Part shown: piece by piece, positions 25,100 through 35,034 of the stretch | Layout of the letters: every line of letters starts with the position of its first letter | Numbering within the stretch: position 1 is the stretch's first letter | The notes under the pieces: generated by a model | The model's database searches: none | Seen by the model: the letters and a program-made list of their open reading frames with translations, nothing else | What the model was told of the DNA's origin: nothing | Program-made: the position numbers and the translations under genes | Assembly: GCF_014837065.1 (NCBI RefSeq) | Contig: NZ_JACSPP010000040.1 | Span: 1-35,094 of the forward strand | DNA: 35,094 bases | Reading direction: 5' to 3' | Source of the DNA: Phocaeicola intestinalis | GTDB taxonomy: Bacteria; Bacteroidota; Bacteroidia; Bacteroidales; Bacteroidaceae

Positions 25100-25130
25100 C
25101 AAAGTTACACTATTTCTTTAGCCGGACAAA
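25100..25130 (-). promoter_or_regulatory. promoter of prs
   Basis: TTTG (25127-25130), a 19-bp spacer and TAACTTTG (25100-25107) on the minus strand, 34 bp upstream of the ATG. The -33 end lies 20 bp from the stop codon of the tenI-like gene. Confidence 0.75.
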
Positions 25131-25149
25131 ACATGTATCGAAAAAACTT

Positions 25150-25758
25150 CTAGTCAGCCAATTTCTTCAGTTTCCTGAATTGTTCAATCAGGTCACTGTA
25201 ATTATAGTCATGCTCCGGACAGAACTTGTTCCACAATCCTCCCAATACGGCACACCCTCCAAATCCGAAATCTTTTACTTGCAGGATATTGCTTTCGTCA
25301 ATACCTCCCAATGCGATGACACGTTTGTCGATGATGCCGTTTTTAGCTGCAGCCCGGATTTCTTCAGGTGTGAAAGCCGAATCGTATCCTTCTTTCGATA
25401 TGCTGTCGAAGATAGGACTGAGGAACACGTATTCGAACTGGGGCTTTTTCTGTTTCACTTCTTCCAGCGAATGACAGGAAGTAGTGATAGGACCTGAATA
25501 GTTGTCGGGTATCACAGAATTATGACTGTTGATATGAATCCCTCTTAACTTATATTCTTCTTTCAGGTAGAAATTCCCATGTACGACAATACGCTTCCTG
25601 TATTTTTCCGGAATCAATGTCAGCAATCTTTCTGCATAGACCGGAGTGGAATCGGTTTTGCGTAAATGAAGAATCTCCAGTCCTTCTTCGAAAAGGGCTG
25701 TCAGTATTTTATCTTCTTCCACAAAGTAAGTGGGCCTGGTTATTACTATCAGTTTCAT
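25150..25758 (-). CDS. TenI/ThiE-like thiamine phosphate synthase paralogue
   Basis: 202 aa from ATG 25756-25758. It has the ThiE/TenI TIM-barrel outline (MKLIVITRP, EGLEILHLRKTD, GIHINSHNSV, FEYVFLSPIFDSISKEGY, KRVIALGGIDESNI, GFGGCAVLGGLWN), but the ThiE catalytic patterns are degenerate: LHLRKTD instead of QLRxK, and no HLGxxD. In B. subtilis TenI is a thiazole tautomerase, so such a role is likelier than a second synthase. Last gene of the thiamine cluster; a possible own -7 box lies at 25781-25788. Confidence 0.85.
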   Translation of the reverse strand: MKLIVITRPTYFVEEDKILTALFEEGLEILHLRKTDSTPVYAERLLTLIPEKYRKRIVVHGNFYLKEEYKLRGIHINSHNSVIPDNYSGPITTSCHSLEEVKQKKPQFEYVFLSPIFDSISKEGYDSAFTPEEIRAAAKNGIIDKRVIALGGIDESNILQVKDFGFGGCAVLGGLWNKFCPEHDYNYSDLIEQFRKLKKLAD

Positions 25759-25780
25759 GTGAAAACACAATATGGTGCAG

Positions 25781-25788
25781 CAAAGGTA
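25781..25788 (-). promoter_or_regulatory. possible internal -7 box before the tenI-like gene
   Basis: TACCTTTG on the minus strand, 23 bp upstream of the ATG. It lies in the 57-bp gap after thiF and could give riboswitch-independent expression. No -33 TTTG is seen. Confidence 0.35.
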
Positions 25789-25815
25789 GTAATAAGTTTG
25801 TAATATTAGCGTAAG

Positions 25816-26511
25816 TTAAAGCAAAATCGTGTACGTTTCCATCGTTTTCAGGTCGATTTGCCATAATTTTCCTGCCAAAATGGTCCCGTAACCACAAATA
25901 ATCTTGATAACTTCATGAGCTTCGACGCAACCTACCAGTCCGGGAGTAACTCCTATCACTCCTTTGGGAAGTGGGGGCATGGATAACATTTCCTGTTCAT
26001 CGGGATAGAGGTTGCGGTATCTTTTTTCTCCTTTATTATATAAGAATACCGATACTTGTCCTTCGAATGCCCGGATTGCCCCGTACACATATGCTTTCCC
26101 CAGTGAGGCACACGTGTCATCAATCAGGTATCGGGTGATGAAATTGTCGCATCCGTCCACTACGATGTCATAGTCTGATATAATTGCTTTAGCATTGTCG
26201 GGTGTCAGGCGGGTAGGGTAGGCCTTTATCCGGATGGTGCTGTTCAGTGCTTCCAGCCGTTTTTGGGCTTGCAGGGCTTTGGGCAGGTTTACTTCGGCTT
26301 CAGAATAGAGCACCTGGCGTTGCAGGTTGCTTTCGCTTACAGTATCATCATCAATCAGCCCGATTGTTCCTACTCCGGCACCTGCCAGATAGAGTGCGAT
26401 GGGAGAGCCGAGCCCTCCTACACCTACAATGAGTACACGTGCCGCTTTCAGGCGTGCTTGTCCTTCTTCGCCAATTTCGGGAAGAAGGAGTTGGCGGTTG
26501 TATCTTTCCAT
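25816..26511 (-). CDS. thiF: ThiF/HesA/MoeB-family sulfur-carrier adenylyltransferase
   Basis: 231 aa. It should adenylate the C-terminal Gly-Gly of ThiS before sulfur transfer. The E1-like N-terminus is intact: ERYNRQLLLPEIGEEGQ, nucleotide-binding GVGGLGS (30-36), DDDTVSESNLQRQ, and VDGCDNF. The zinc-binding CxxC pairs and the cysteine matching E. coli ThiF Cys184 are absent; the region reads KRYRNLYPDEQEMLSMPPLP. Position after thiH in the thiamine operon supports ThiF function. Sulfur transfer would then need another route, or the family subtype does not use these cysteines. Confidence 0.88.
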   Translation of the reverse strand: MERYNRQLLLPEIGEEGQARLKAARVLIVGVGGLGSPIALYLAGAGVGTIGLIDDDTVSESNLQRQVLYSEAEVNLPKALQAQKRLEALNSTIRIKAYPTRLTPDNAKAIISDYDIVVDGCDNFITRYLIDDTCASLGKAYVYGAIRAFEGQVSVFLYNKGEKRYRNLYPDEQEMLSMPPLPKGVIGVTPGLVGCVEAHEVIKIICGYGTILAGKLWQIDLKTMETYTILL

Positions 26512-26517
26512 TTTTTT

Positions 26518-26684
26518 GAATGAAGAATTAAGAATGAAGAAAGAGGAATGAAGAATCTGGTGCAGCTATATGCATAGGTCTGCGGATATAGCTTCATCGG
26601 CTTGCGGACCTATATCCATCGGCTTGCGGATATAGGTTCATCAGAACCCCGATTCTTCATTCATCATTCTTCATTCTTCATTTT
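26518..26684. repeat. palindrome of GAATGAAGAAT arms enclosing a 22-bp tandem repeat
   Basis: The arms GAATGAAGAATTAAGAATGA (26518-) and their inverse (26651-26684) bracket three 22-bp units: GCTTGCGGATATAGCTTCATCG and variants (26579-26644). The right arm includes the thiH stop codon. It separates thiH from thiF inside the thiamine operon and may form a strong transcript hairpin. Confidence 0.75.
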
Positions 26685-27799
26685 ACAAAGTCGAATGAAG
26701 CATCCCAGTCTTTCCATACCGGTTCGCGTCCGGCTGCCTTTAGTGCGCACTCTACTTCCATGGCGGTACGGTCGTCGCTGATATGGAATTGTTCTAAAGC
26801 CTGAGGATAAGTGTAATATCCTCCCGGTTCGGTTTTGCTTTCGGCACTCATGGTGGTTACGCCCAGCGATGCCATGTGGTCGCGGATATAAGCCGGTTCA
26901 CGGGTAGAATACGAAATATCCACATCGTGGTCGAAGATACGCATGGCAAAGGTCACCTGTGCCAGTTCCTTGTCGCTCATGATAACGTTGGGCTGGAATC
27001 CTTCGTTCTCTGCGGGGCGCATGCGGGGGAAGTTGACACTGTATTTGGTCTTCCAATAGTGTTTTTGCAGATAACGCAGGTGGTATGCCATCATCGTGAC
27101 ATCGGTACGCCAGTCTTCCAATCCTATCAATACGCCCATGCCGATAGAATGCACGCCTGCTTGTCCCATGCGGTCGAAGCCGTTTACGCGCCATTCGAAT
27201 TTCGATTTCATGCCACGCGGATGATAGATGTTATAACGTGCTTTGTTGTATGTTTCCTGGAAACAGATGACCCCGTTCATGCCGTGTCTGGTCAGTTCGG
27301 CATATTCTTCGGTTTTCAGCGGCATTACTTCTATTTTCAGGTTCGAGAAATAGGGCTTTGCCAGATCAAGTGCTTTGGCAAGATACGGTACGCCTGCCTT
27401 TGCCGGATTTTCTCCGGTTACTATCAGCAGGTTTTCAAACGGAGCCAGTTTTTTGATGGCTTTGTACTCGTTCTCCATTTCTTCGGGTGTCAGGATAGTC
27501 CTTGCCATGGGATTGCTGATATGGAATCCGCAATACACGCACGAGTTGGTGCACGAGTTGGTCAGATAAAGCGGAATAAACATCGATACTGTTTTCCCGA
27601 ACCGTTCTTCGGTATATTTGCGACTCAGGCGTGCCATCGGTTCCAGGTATTTTTCGGCAGCCGGCGAAACCAGTGCCATAAAGTCGTTCACATCACAGTG
27701 TGACTTGCCGAGTGCCCGCAGCACATCGGATTCTGTTTTGGAGTAGATGGCTTCGGTCGTCTCCTCCCAGCTTATTTTTTCTAATTCTTCGCTAAACAT
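26678..27799 (-). CDS. thiH: 2-iminoacetate synthase ThiH (radical SAM)
   Basis: 373 aa from ATG 27797-27799; the longer frame begins with TTG. ThiH cleaves tyrosine with S-adenosylmethionine to dehydroglycine for thiazole formation, the anaerobic alternative to glycine oxidase ThiO. The radical SAM cysteines are C83, C87 and C90 (TNSCTNSCVYCGFH). YHPRGMKSKFEWRVNGFDRM, GMGVLIGLEDWR and SVNFPRMRPAENE are typical of ThiH. It depends on ThiG, ThiS and ThiF encoded in the same operon. Confidence 0.96.
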   Translation of the reverse strand: MFSEELEKISWEETTEAIYSKTESDVLRALGKSHCDVNDFMALVSPAAEKYLEPMARLSRKYTEERFGKTVSMFIPLYLTNSCTNSCVYCGFHISNPMARTILTPEEMENEYKAIKKLAPFENLLIVTGENPAKAGVPYLAKALDLAKPYFSNLKIEVMPLKTEEYAELTRHGMNGVICFQETYNKARYNIYHPRGMKSKFEWRVNGFDRMGQAGVHSIGMGVLIGLEDWRTDVTMMAYHLRYLQKHYWKTKYSVNFPRMRPAENEGFQPNVIMSDKELAQVTFAMRIFDHDVDISYSTREPAYIRDHMASLGVTTMSAESKTEPGGYYTYPQALEQFHISDDRTAMEVECALKAAGREPVWKDWDASFDFVK

Positions 27800-27822
27800 G
27801 CTATTCAATTAATAATGAATAA

Positions 27823-28203
27823 TTAATAATTAATAATGGTGGATGCGTTTGGATTGCATTTGCTGGACTTGATTATGCTGGTTAATAGTTTTATCAGTTC
27901 AGTACAATCTGCTTGGATGGATTGGAAAGCTATATCGTTTATGTAATCCGATTCGTGTAGCAATGTCAGCCAATAGTCTGTTTCGTTAGCTTCTTTTAAT
28001 GAAATATGCAGTTTATGGATAAAATCTTTTTTGCTTTCGGCAAATTCAGCTTCACGTATTAATGCTCCTATTGCTGTACCGCTTCGGAGCAATTGTTTTG
28101 ACATAACATATTCTCCTTTTTGTTCTTTTAAAAAGCGGAAGGCTTTAATGATACGCAAGGCAAAAGCCACAGATTTTTGTTTGATAATGCTTTTCGACCG
28201 CAT
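27823..28203 (-). CDS. four-helix-bundle protein (23S rRNA intervening-sequence protein family)
   Basis: 126 aa. SVAFALRIIKAFRFLKEQKG, SKQLLRSGTAIGALIREAEFAESKKDFIHKL, LKEANETDYWLTLLHESDYI and CTELIKLLTSIIKSSK are the four helices and the family core (LLRSGTAIGA, KEANETxYWL). Such proteins are often found in 23S rRNA intervening sequences or dispersed in Bacteroidota genomes; function is not settled. Here it sits between thiC and thiH in the thiamine operon, on the same strand, flanked by AT-rich TTAATAATTAATAATT repeats. Not known to be a thiamine enzyme; probably an insertion. Confidence 0.88.
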   Translation of the reverse strand: MRSKSIIKQKSVAFALRIIKAFRFLKEQKGEYVMSKQLLRSGTAIGALIREAEFAESKKDFIHKLHISLKEANETDYWLTLLHESDYINDIAFQSIQADCTELIKLLTSIIKSSKCNPNASTIINY

Positions 28204-28279
28204 CCTTGTTGTTATTAATTATCAATTTTCTCCCATTGTTGATTATTATTAGGTTAAAACGTAATTAGCTAAAAAAAGT

Positions 28280-30148
<1,869 letters not shown>

Positions 30149-30150
30149 CA

Positions 30151-30927
30151 TTAATTATTCAGAAAAGCGGTTAAGGGTGACGAGGCAGAAGCTTCGAAGC
30201 TCTCACTTTGCACGCCAAGTCCTGCTTCGTAAGCACGGCGTCCGGCTATCACGGCTTCCTTGAAGGCAATAGCCATTTCTTCCGGATTTCCGGCTACAGC
30301 GATTGCGGTGTTTACCAGACAGGCGTCTGCTCCCATTTCCATGGCTTCGGCTGCATGGCTCGGTGCACCGATACCAGCATCTACTACTACCGGCACGTTA
30401 CTTTGTTCGATGATAATGCGCAAGAAGTCGCGTGTCTGCAATCCCTTATTTGTACCGATAGGGGCGGCGAGTGGCATCACTGTAGCGGCTCCGGCTTCTT
30501 CCAGGCGTTTGCAAAGGGTAGGATCTGCCTGGCAATAAGGTAATACCACAAATCCCAGCTTCACCAATTCTTCTGTCGCTTTCAACGTCTCGGCAGAGTC
30601 GGGCAGAAGATAGCGCGGGTCTGGATGAATCTCCAGCTTCAACCAGTTGGTGCCGAATGCTTCGCGTGCCATTTGTGCGGCGAATACAGCTTCTTCTGCC
30701 GTACGCACACCCGAAGTGTTGGGCAAAAGTTGGATATGCGGATGAACGATGTGATGCAACATATCGTCTTCCTTATCATTCAGTTCAATGCGTTTCATGG
30801 CCACGGTCACCATTTCCGTGCCCGAAGCCAGGATAGCTTTCTCCATAATCTCATTCGAGTTGAATTTGCCTGTACCTAAAAACAAGCGTGAGTCGAATTC
30901 TTTATCGGCGATAATCAGTTTTTTCAT
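30151..30927 (-). CDS. thiG: thiazole synthase ThiG
   Basis: 258 aa TIM barrel that joins 1-deoxyxylulose-5-phosphate, dehydroglycine and ThiS-thiocarboxylate. Motifs: [31 protein letters not shown] (69-73 PNTSG... region), the imine-forming lysine in [10 protein letters not shown] (K97), [41 protein letters not shown] phosphate site. Full length. Located between thiE and thiC, consistent with one transcript. Confidence 0.97.
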   Translation of the reverse strand: MKKLIIADKEFDSRLFLGTGKFNSNEIMEKAILASGTEMVTVAMKRIELNDKEDDMLHHIVHPHIQLLPNTSGVRTAEEAVFAAQMAREAFGTNWLKLEIHPDPRYLLPDSAETLKATEELVKLGFVVLPYCQADPTLCKRLEEAGAATVMPLAAPIGTNKGLQTRDFLRIIIEQSNVPVVVDAGIGAPSHAAEAMEMGADACLVNTAIAVAGNPEEMAIAFKEAVIAGRRAYEAGLGVQSESFEASASSPLTAFLNN

Positions 30928-30958
30928 ATATTCAATATCAACTATTAATTATTAACTG

Positions 30959-31570
30959 TTAACTATTAATTATCCTCCTTGTTTCTGCTATCGGGTCATC
31001 CGCACGCAGGATGCTTCCGCTAAGAGCAATGCCCGATACTCCAGTCTGCATAATAGCCGGAATATCTTCGAAGGCAATGCCTCCAATGGCTACGATAGGC
31101 AAGTTGATGCCTGCCTCTTTCATGCGTGATACGATATTCCGGTAGCCTTCCAGTCCCAGAACAGGACTTAGGTTTTTCTTGGTTGTTGTGAAGCGGAACG
31201 GTCCGCAGCCAATGTAGTCGGCACCCGCGGCATAATGCATCTGCACGTCTTCGAATGTGTTTGCCGTACCTCCGATAATAAAGTCTTTTCCCAGCAGTTT
31301 GCGGGCTTCGGCTATCGGCATGTCCTTTTTACCCAGATGCACACCGTCGGCATGTAGCTTTTTTGCCAAAGCCACGTGATCGTCTATGATGAACGTGGCT
31401 CCGTACTGGCGGCATAAGTCCTGTACACGTATCGCTTCCTTTTCTACCTCTTCTTCGGTTGCCTCCTTCATGCGCAACTGAATCCACCGGCATCCGCCTT
31501 CCAGTGCCATCCGGGCAGAGTCGAAGTAGGTATATCGGCCGGTGTAATGGGTAATGAATTGCAGTTCCAT
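30959..31570 (-). CDS. thiE: thiamine phosphate synthase ThiE
   Basis: 203 aa from ATG 31568-31570. The start is decided by a GGAGGA motif (31581-31586), which lies within the last thiS codons 10 nt upstream; an in-frame GTG at 31588 would overlap thiS. ThiE couples HMP-pyrophosphate and thiazole phosphate. Canonical residues are present: IQLRMKEA, IDDHVALA, DGVHLGKKDM, IGGTANT, GCGPFRFTTTKKN and AIGGIAFED. This is the true synthase; the gene at 25150 is the degenerate paralogue. Confidence 0.95.
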   Translation of the reverse strand: MELQFITHYTGRYTYFDSARMALEGGCRWIQLRMKEATEEEVEKEAIRVQDLCRQYGATFIIDDHVALAKKLHADGVHLGKKDMPIAEARKLLGKDFIIGGTANTFEDVQMHYAAGADYIGCGPFRFTTTKKNLSPVLGLEGYRNIVSRMKEAGINLPIVAIGGIAFEDIPAIMQTGVSGIALSGSILRADDPIAETRRIINS

Positions 31571-31577
31571 AGCTGTA

Positions 31578-31778
31578 TTATCCTCCACAAGCCGCTTTGA
31601 TGATAACTAAACTATCGTTTGGTTGTAAGGTTTGGTCTGCCCATTTTTCACGGGGAATCATACGGTTGTGCAAAGCTATGGCTACTCCTTTTTCAGGAAG
31701 CTCCAGTTGTTTTGCCAAATCGGCAATGGTATTCCCTTGGGTCAAATCGGTCTCTTTGTTGTTTACAATAACTGTCAT
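31578..31778 (-). CDS. thiS: sulfur carrier protein ThiS
   Basis: 66 aa ubiquitin-fold carrier ending in CGG; the C-terminal Gly-Gly is the site of adenylation by ThiF and thiocarboxylation. Motifs: MTVIVNNKET, TIADLAKQLELPEKGVAIAL, MIPREKW. First gene of the operon, about 100 nt downstream of the TPP riboswitch; its end contains the ribosome site for thiE. Confidence 0.96.
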   Translation of the reverse strand: MTVIVNNKETDLTQGNTIADLAKQLELPEKGVAIALHNRMIPREKWADQTLQPNDSLVIIKAACGG

Positions 31779-31879
31779 AGTGGTTCTCTATATAAATAAA
31801 GTATAAATATAATAAGGAGTAATCCAAAGAGACACCTTTCAGGAGAGGGAGGTATGTAAAGAGTGTTTTCCGAAGAAAC

Positions 31880-31950
31880 AATCCCTTCGCCGGTACTAAC
31901 CGTATCAGGTTCGTAGGGTATGATCTCAGCCCGACATGGGCACCCCTTTG
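31880..31950 (-). promoter_or_regulatory. TPP riboswitch (THI element)
   Basis: The minus strand reads AAGGGGTGCCC, GGGCTGAGATCATACCC, GAACCTGATACGGTTAGTACC and GGCGAAGGGA: the conserved CUGAGA and ACCUGAU..GGUUAGUACC..CGAAGGGA boxes of the thiamine pyrophosphate aptamer. It lies between the promoter at 31964-31995 and thiS. No terminator hairpin with U tract is obvious in the following 100 nt, so control may act on translation or through a structure not seen by eye. Confidence 0.97.
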
Positions 31951-31963
31951 TTTTACTTTCCGG

Positions 31964-31995
31964 CAAAGATAGAAGAACTTTTTGAGAAAAACAAA
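31964..31995 (-). promoter_or_regulatory. promoter of the thiamine operon
   Basis: TTTG (31992-31995), a 20-bp spacer and TATCTTTG (31964-31971) on the minus strand. Transcription would start about 10 bp before the riboswitch. Confidence 0.75.
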
Positions 31996-32046
31996 AAATG
32001 GTTGGAAATATACAGGCAAACACATAAATTATGCAGATTATCCTCA

Positions 32047-32238
32047 GAAGCTGTTTTGAATTTCTCCAAAAAGTTTTTCTTGGCTTGATGTATCCGTTTT
32101 CGTGTGTGCTTTGGGCGATTTTTTGGCCCTTTTCGCTCCTGTTCTTCGTCAGATAGCCCGCTATCTTCCTCATCACAGAAGCGGAAATGCCTCAAAAACT
32201 CATCCCAAATCATCGCACGATAAATTCAAAACAGCTTC
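32047..32238 (-). mobile_element. MITE-like 192-bp element, copy C
   Basis: Same 192-bp length and terminal repeats as copies A and B, with a clean 3-bp target duplication TCA (32044-32046 and 32239-32241). It lies about 50 bp upstream of the thiamine promoter. Confidence 0.85.
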
Positions 32239-32290
32239 TCAATGCCGGAGAAGATTATCTTCTACATCGGGAAACAATCGTTGTGCTAAA

Positions 32291-32342
32291 AAACTGTTTT
32301 GAATTTCTACAAAAAGTCTTTCTTGGTTTGATATATTCGTTT
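32291..32342 (-). mobile_element. truncated MITE fragment, copy E
   Basis: AAACTGTTTTGAATTTCTAC and the following AAAAAGT(C/T)TTTCTTGG part match one terminus of the 192-bp element for about 50 bp, then similarity ends near the stop codon of the channel gene. It shows several substitutions and is older than copies A-C. Confidence 0.6.
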
Positions 32343-32353
32343 AATCCGTCTGT

Positions 32354-32986
32354 CTATTCTTTCTCTTGCTGATTTGTGGGGTCTCCTTTCAAAATGGGAA
32401 GAGTAATTTGATATTTCACGGCTAGGATACGGACTATCAATACCGTCATTCCGCCTACAATCTGCGAGACATAATCCTCCATGCCCAATTGAAGGCAACC
32501 CCAATATGCAAGTCCTCCAATCACACATGCCATGGCATAAATTTCTTTTCGGAAAATCAACGGAATCTCGTTTATAAAAACATCACGGATTACTCCTCCT
32601 GCCGCACCTGTTATGCTCCCCATGATAATAGCGACCCAAAACGGAAATCCCAAAGCAATAGTCTTACCGAATCCTACTACAGTAAATAATGCAAGTCCAA
32701 TACTGTCGAAAAAGAAAAAAGTGTTATTCAGATGAATCAGGTATTTGCCAAAAATAATAACGAAAAACATGGCAAAAGCCGTACAGATTAAATAGATGGG
32801 GTCGGTCATCCATACGGGTGTCACGTTTAGCATCACATCACGCAAGGTTCCACCTCCGATGGCTGTTGCCAACCCCACGATATATGCTCCAAACCAGTCA
32901 AAACGTTTGGCAGAAGCCAAACGGATGCCGCTAATAGCGAAAGCAAATGTGCCTATGAAATCAAGAATTTGAACAAATGAAATCAT
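32354..32986 (-). CDS. trimeric intracellular cation (TRIC) channel family protein (UPF0126)
   Basis: 210 aa with seven hydrophobic segments in two homologous halves; each half has a glycine motif, IGGGTLRDVM (about 43-52) and AAGGVIRDVF (about 128-137), diagnostic of UPF0126/TRIC proteins. Prokaryotic TRIC homologues form K+-permeable trimers. The C-terminal tail (GDPTNQQEKE) is hydrophilic. The MITE fragment E begins just past the stop. Confidence 0.92.
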   Translation of the reverse strand: MISFVQILDFIGTFAFAISGIRLASAKRFDWFGAYIVGLATAIGGGTLRDVMLNVTPVWMTDPIYLICTAFAMFFVIIFGKYLIHLNNTFFFFDSIGLALFTVVGFGKTIALGFPFWVAIIMGSITGAAGGVIRDVFINEIPLIFRKEIYAMACVIGGLAYWGCLQLGMEDYVSQIVGGMTVLIVRILAVKYQITLPILKGDPTNQQEKE

Positions 32987-33085
32987 AATTTTATGTCTAA
33001 ATTTATAACATACATCACAAAACCCTACAGGTCCGGTATCCCTATCTGTTTCTGTGACAAAATAAGTTTAATCTCTACTCTTTTC

Positions 33086-34603
33086 TCACCACGTGTAATT
33101 GAATCCTAGACTCAACAATTCCTGAAGTTGAAAATAACTATCATCATCCGCTTCAAGCGTTACCGAATCATCGAAACGTGCGTGCACGAATAACTTTGTT
33201 GAAAAATATTTATTGAATGCAAACGTAAACGTATTTTCCCATTCTGCCAAGACTTTTTCATAATTTGTCGTATACGAAAAACGTGACTCCCATAGCAAGT
33301 TGTTCAACAGGTTCCATTTCAACGTGGTTTCCAGGCGCGAACCCAACTGATTCTCTATCTTATGTCCTGCCTCGATATTGAATTTAGTCGGGTCTACCCG
33401 GTCGCTTGTCACACTATAGCGTGAGTAGTTGAACGGATTGATCAGGACAGACAAGTTACAGATGTTGTCTTTCACATATTTATAATCCATACCGATACCG
33501 ATGTTCAGTTCGGCAGGAGAGAGTAAGCCCGAAACGAGATTGTCCGAGTTCGTATCATATTTGGAAAAGAATTGAGTCTTGAATTCTGCCGAAATCGTAT
33601 AATACCAGTTCCAGATTGCTTTGTAGCCGAATTTCGAACTGATGCGGAGCATATCTTCACTGGTTTTGTACTGGTGCACGGTATCCGAAGGGGCTGTGAT
33701 AAATCCCAGTTTCCATTCGATTTTGTTTTCAAACTGGATTTTCTGCTTGTCATCGTAATTGAATTGCCATGTCATACCAGACAAAAGCGAAACAGTACTT
33801 TCTCCTCCCTTATACCAATTGTCCGAAATATAGTTTTGTGAAAACTGGATATAACCGTTCCCTGAAATGGTCCAAAAATTCGGCCGGATTATCAATAAAT
33901 TATCTTCACCCATCCGGTATGTCGATTCTGGAGTCAGCAAGGTAAGCACTTTGTTCTTTCGTGGTTTCCTGACAATCATTTCATCCGGCAAAGGCTCCAG
34001 GCCGCTTAGGTCGTTTTCGTTTTTACGTACCAAATTAGGATATTGCACGTAAAAGTTTAACAGTTGGCGGTTGATGGCACGGTCGACATCCGCTGTATGC
34101 GTAAGACGGGGTATCTGGAACAGAGAATCTTTTATCGGATTTTTTTCCGGGAAAGGACTTTTCGGCTTCCAGCCATCGATAGAGATTGCCTGCTCGATAG
34201 CATCCGAGTAATATGTGGCAGGCATGGCAAGCTTGAAATAATCGGCATCCGGACGAATCCACGCCGGAGCATGTGGTATGAAGATATCATCCCAACGTTC
34301 TGACATTTCCTGCCGGGTTTTCCGATATTGGGAGAGCAGTGCATAAAAACGGGCTTTTACTTTCCGGTTTATGGGGTTTACAACCGGTTCCTTTACTACA
34401 GCAACCATTGTATCTAACGCAACAGACAATGTATCATTTAACGGATTTACAGCTGGAACCGATACTGAATCACCCGAAAGTTCTGTTATACCTGTTGTAT
34501 CTGTCGCATACACACGGTCTGTTTTTATCGAATCTGCATCCGTTTGTGCAAAGCCATACATACTTATTAATAATAATCCCACAAAAATGCCTATCGTCTT
34601 CAT
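33086..34603 (-). CDS. DUF3078 outer-membrane beta-barrel protein
   Basis: 505 aa. Signal peptide (residues about 1-19, cleaved after GFA), then a Thr/Val-rich linker with repeated VNPLNDTL / VNPINRK, a helical region (KARFYALLSQYRKTRQEMSERW), and from about 240 a run of amphipathic strands (YIQFSQNYISDNWYKGGEST, FENKIEWKLGF, AEFKTQFFSKYDTNSDN...) ending in FNYTW, an aromatic C-terminus as expected for outer-membrane barrels. NYISDNWYKGG is the DUF3078 hallmark. Function unknown; conserved in Bacteroidota. Confidence 0.9.
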   Translation of the reverse strand: MKTIGIFVGLLLISMYGFAQTDADSIKTDRVYATDTTGITELSGDSVSVPAVNPLNDTLSVALDTMVAVVKEPVVNPINRKVKARFYALLSQYRKTRQEMSERWDDIFIPHAPAWIRPDADYFKLAMPATYYSDAIEQAISIDGWKPKSPFPEKNPIKDSLFQIPRLTHTADVDRAINRQLLNFYVQYPNLVRKNENDLSGLEPLPDEMIVRKPRKNKVLTLLTPESTYRMGEDNLLIIRPNFWTISGNGYIQFSQNYISDNWYKGGESTVSLLSGMTWQFNYDDKQKIQFENKIEWKLGFITAPSDTVHQYKTSEDMLRISSKFGYKAIWNWYYTISAEFKTQFFSKYDTNSDNLVSGLLSPAELNIGIGMDYKYVKDNICNLSVLINPFNYSRYSVTSDRVDPTKFNIEAGHKIENQLGSRLETTLKWNLLNNLLWESRFSYTTNYEKVLAEWENTFTFAFNKYFSTKLFVHARFDDSVTLEADDDSYFQLQELLSLGFNYTW

Positions 34604-34683
34604 TTTCTTATTTTGATATATTTATATAAACATCTGTATTTCTCTCTGTGAAAGTTTAGATATCCAATAAAGTTGATGAATGG

Positions 34684-34839
34684 TCCGCAAGCAGTCAATA
34701 CATACCCTTGAAAAATGAATATATACTGCATCCGCGATTGAATATAACTTCATCCGCCTACGGATATATACTTCATCGGCGAATGCAGTACTACTGCGTT
34801 TTCAACCCGACCGCATTGGCTAATTACGGACATTCATAT
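34684..34839. repeat. ATATACTGCATC/ATATACTTCATC tandem repeat array, copy 2
   Basis: Closely similar in outer parts to 15327-15500 (CATACCCTTGAAAAATGAAT at the left, GCAGTACTACTGCGTTTTCA at the right), with one central unit fewer and a small deletion. It lies upstream of the DUF3078 gene and ends 3 bp before MITE copy D. Confidence 0.75.
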
Positions 34840-34842
34840 TAA

Positions 34843-35034
34843 GAAACTATTTTGAATTTCTCCAAAAAGTTTTTCTCGTCTTGATGTTTCCGTTTTCGTG
34901 TGTGCCTTGGGCGATTTTTTTGTTCTTTCCGCTTCTGTTCTTTGTCAGATAGCCCGCTATCTTCCTCATCATACAAACGGAAATGCCTCAAAAACTCATC
35001 CCAAATCAGCACACGATAAATTCAAAACAGTTTC
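34843..35034 (-). mobile_element. diverged MITE-like 192-bp element, copy D
   Basis: Exactly 192 bp with ends GAAACTATTTTGAATTT and its near inverse. It differs from copies A-C at roughly 20 positions but has no net indel. Flanks are TAA and TTC, so the target duplication is no longer recognisable. The last 60 bp of the window show no feature. Confidence 0.78.

Noticed and set aside
26876..27703. Long plus-strand open frame opposite thiH
   Set aside because: Shadow of thiH, whose radical SAM motif and neighbours are unambiguous.
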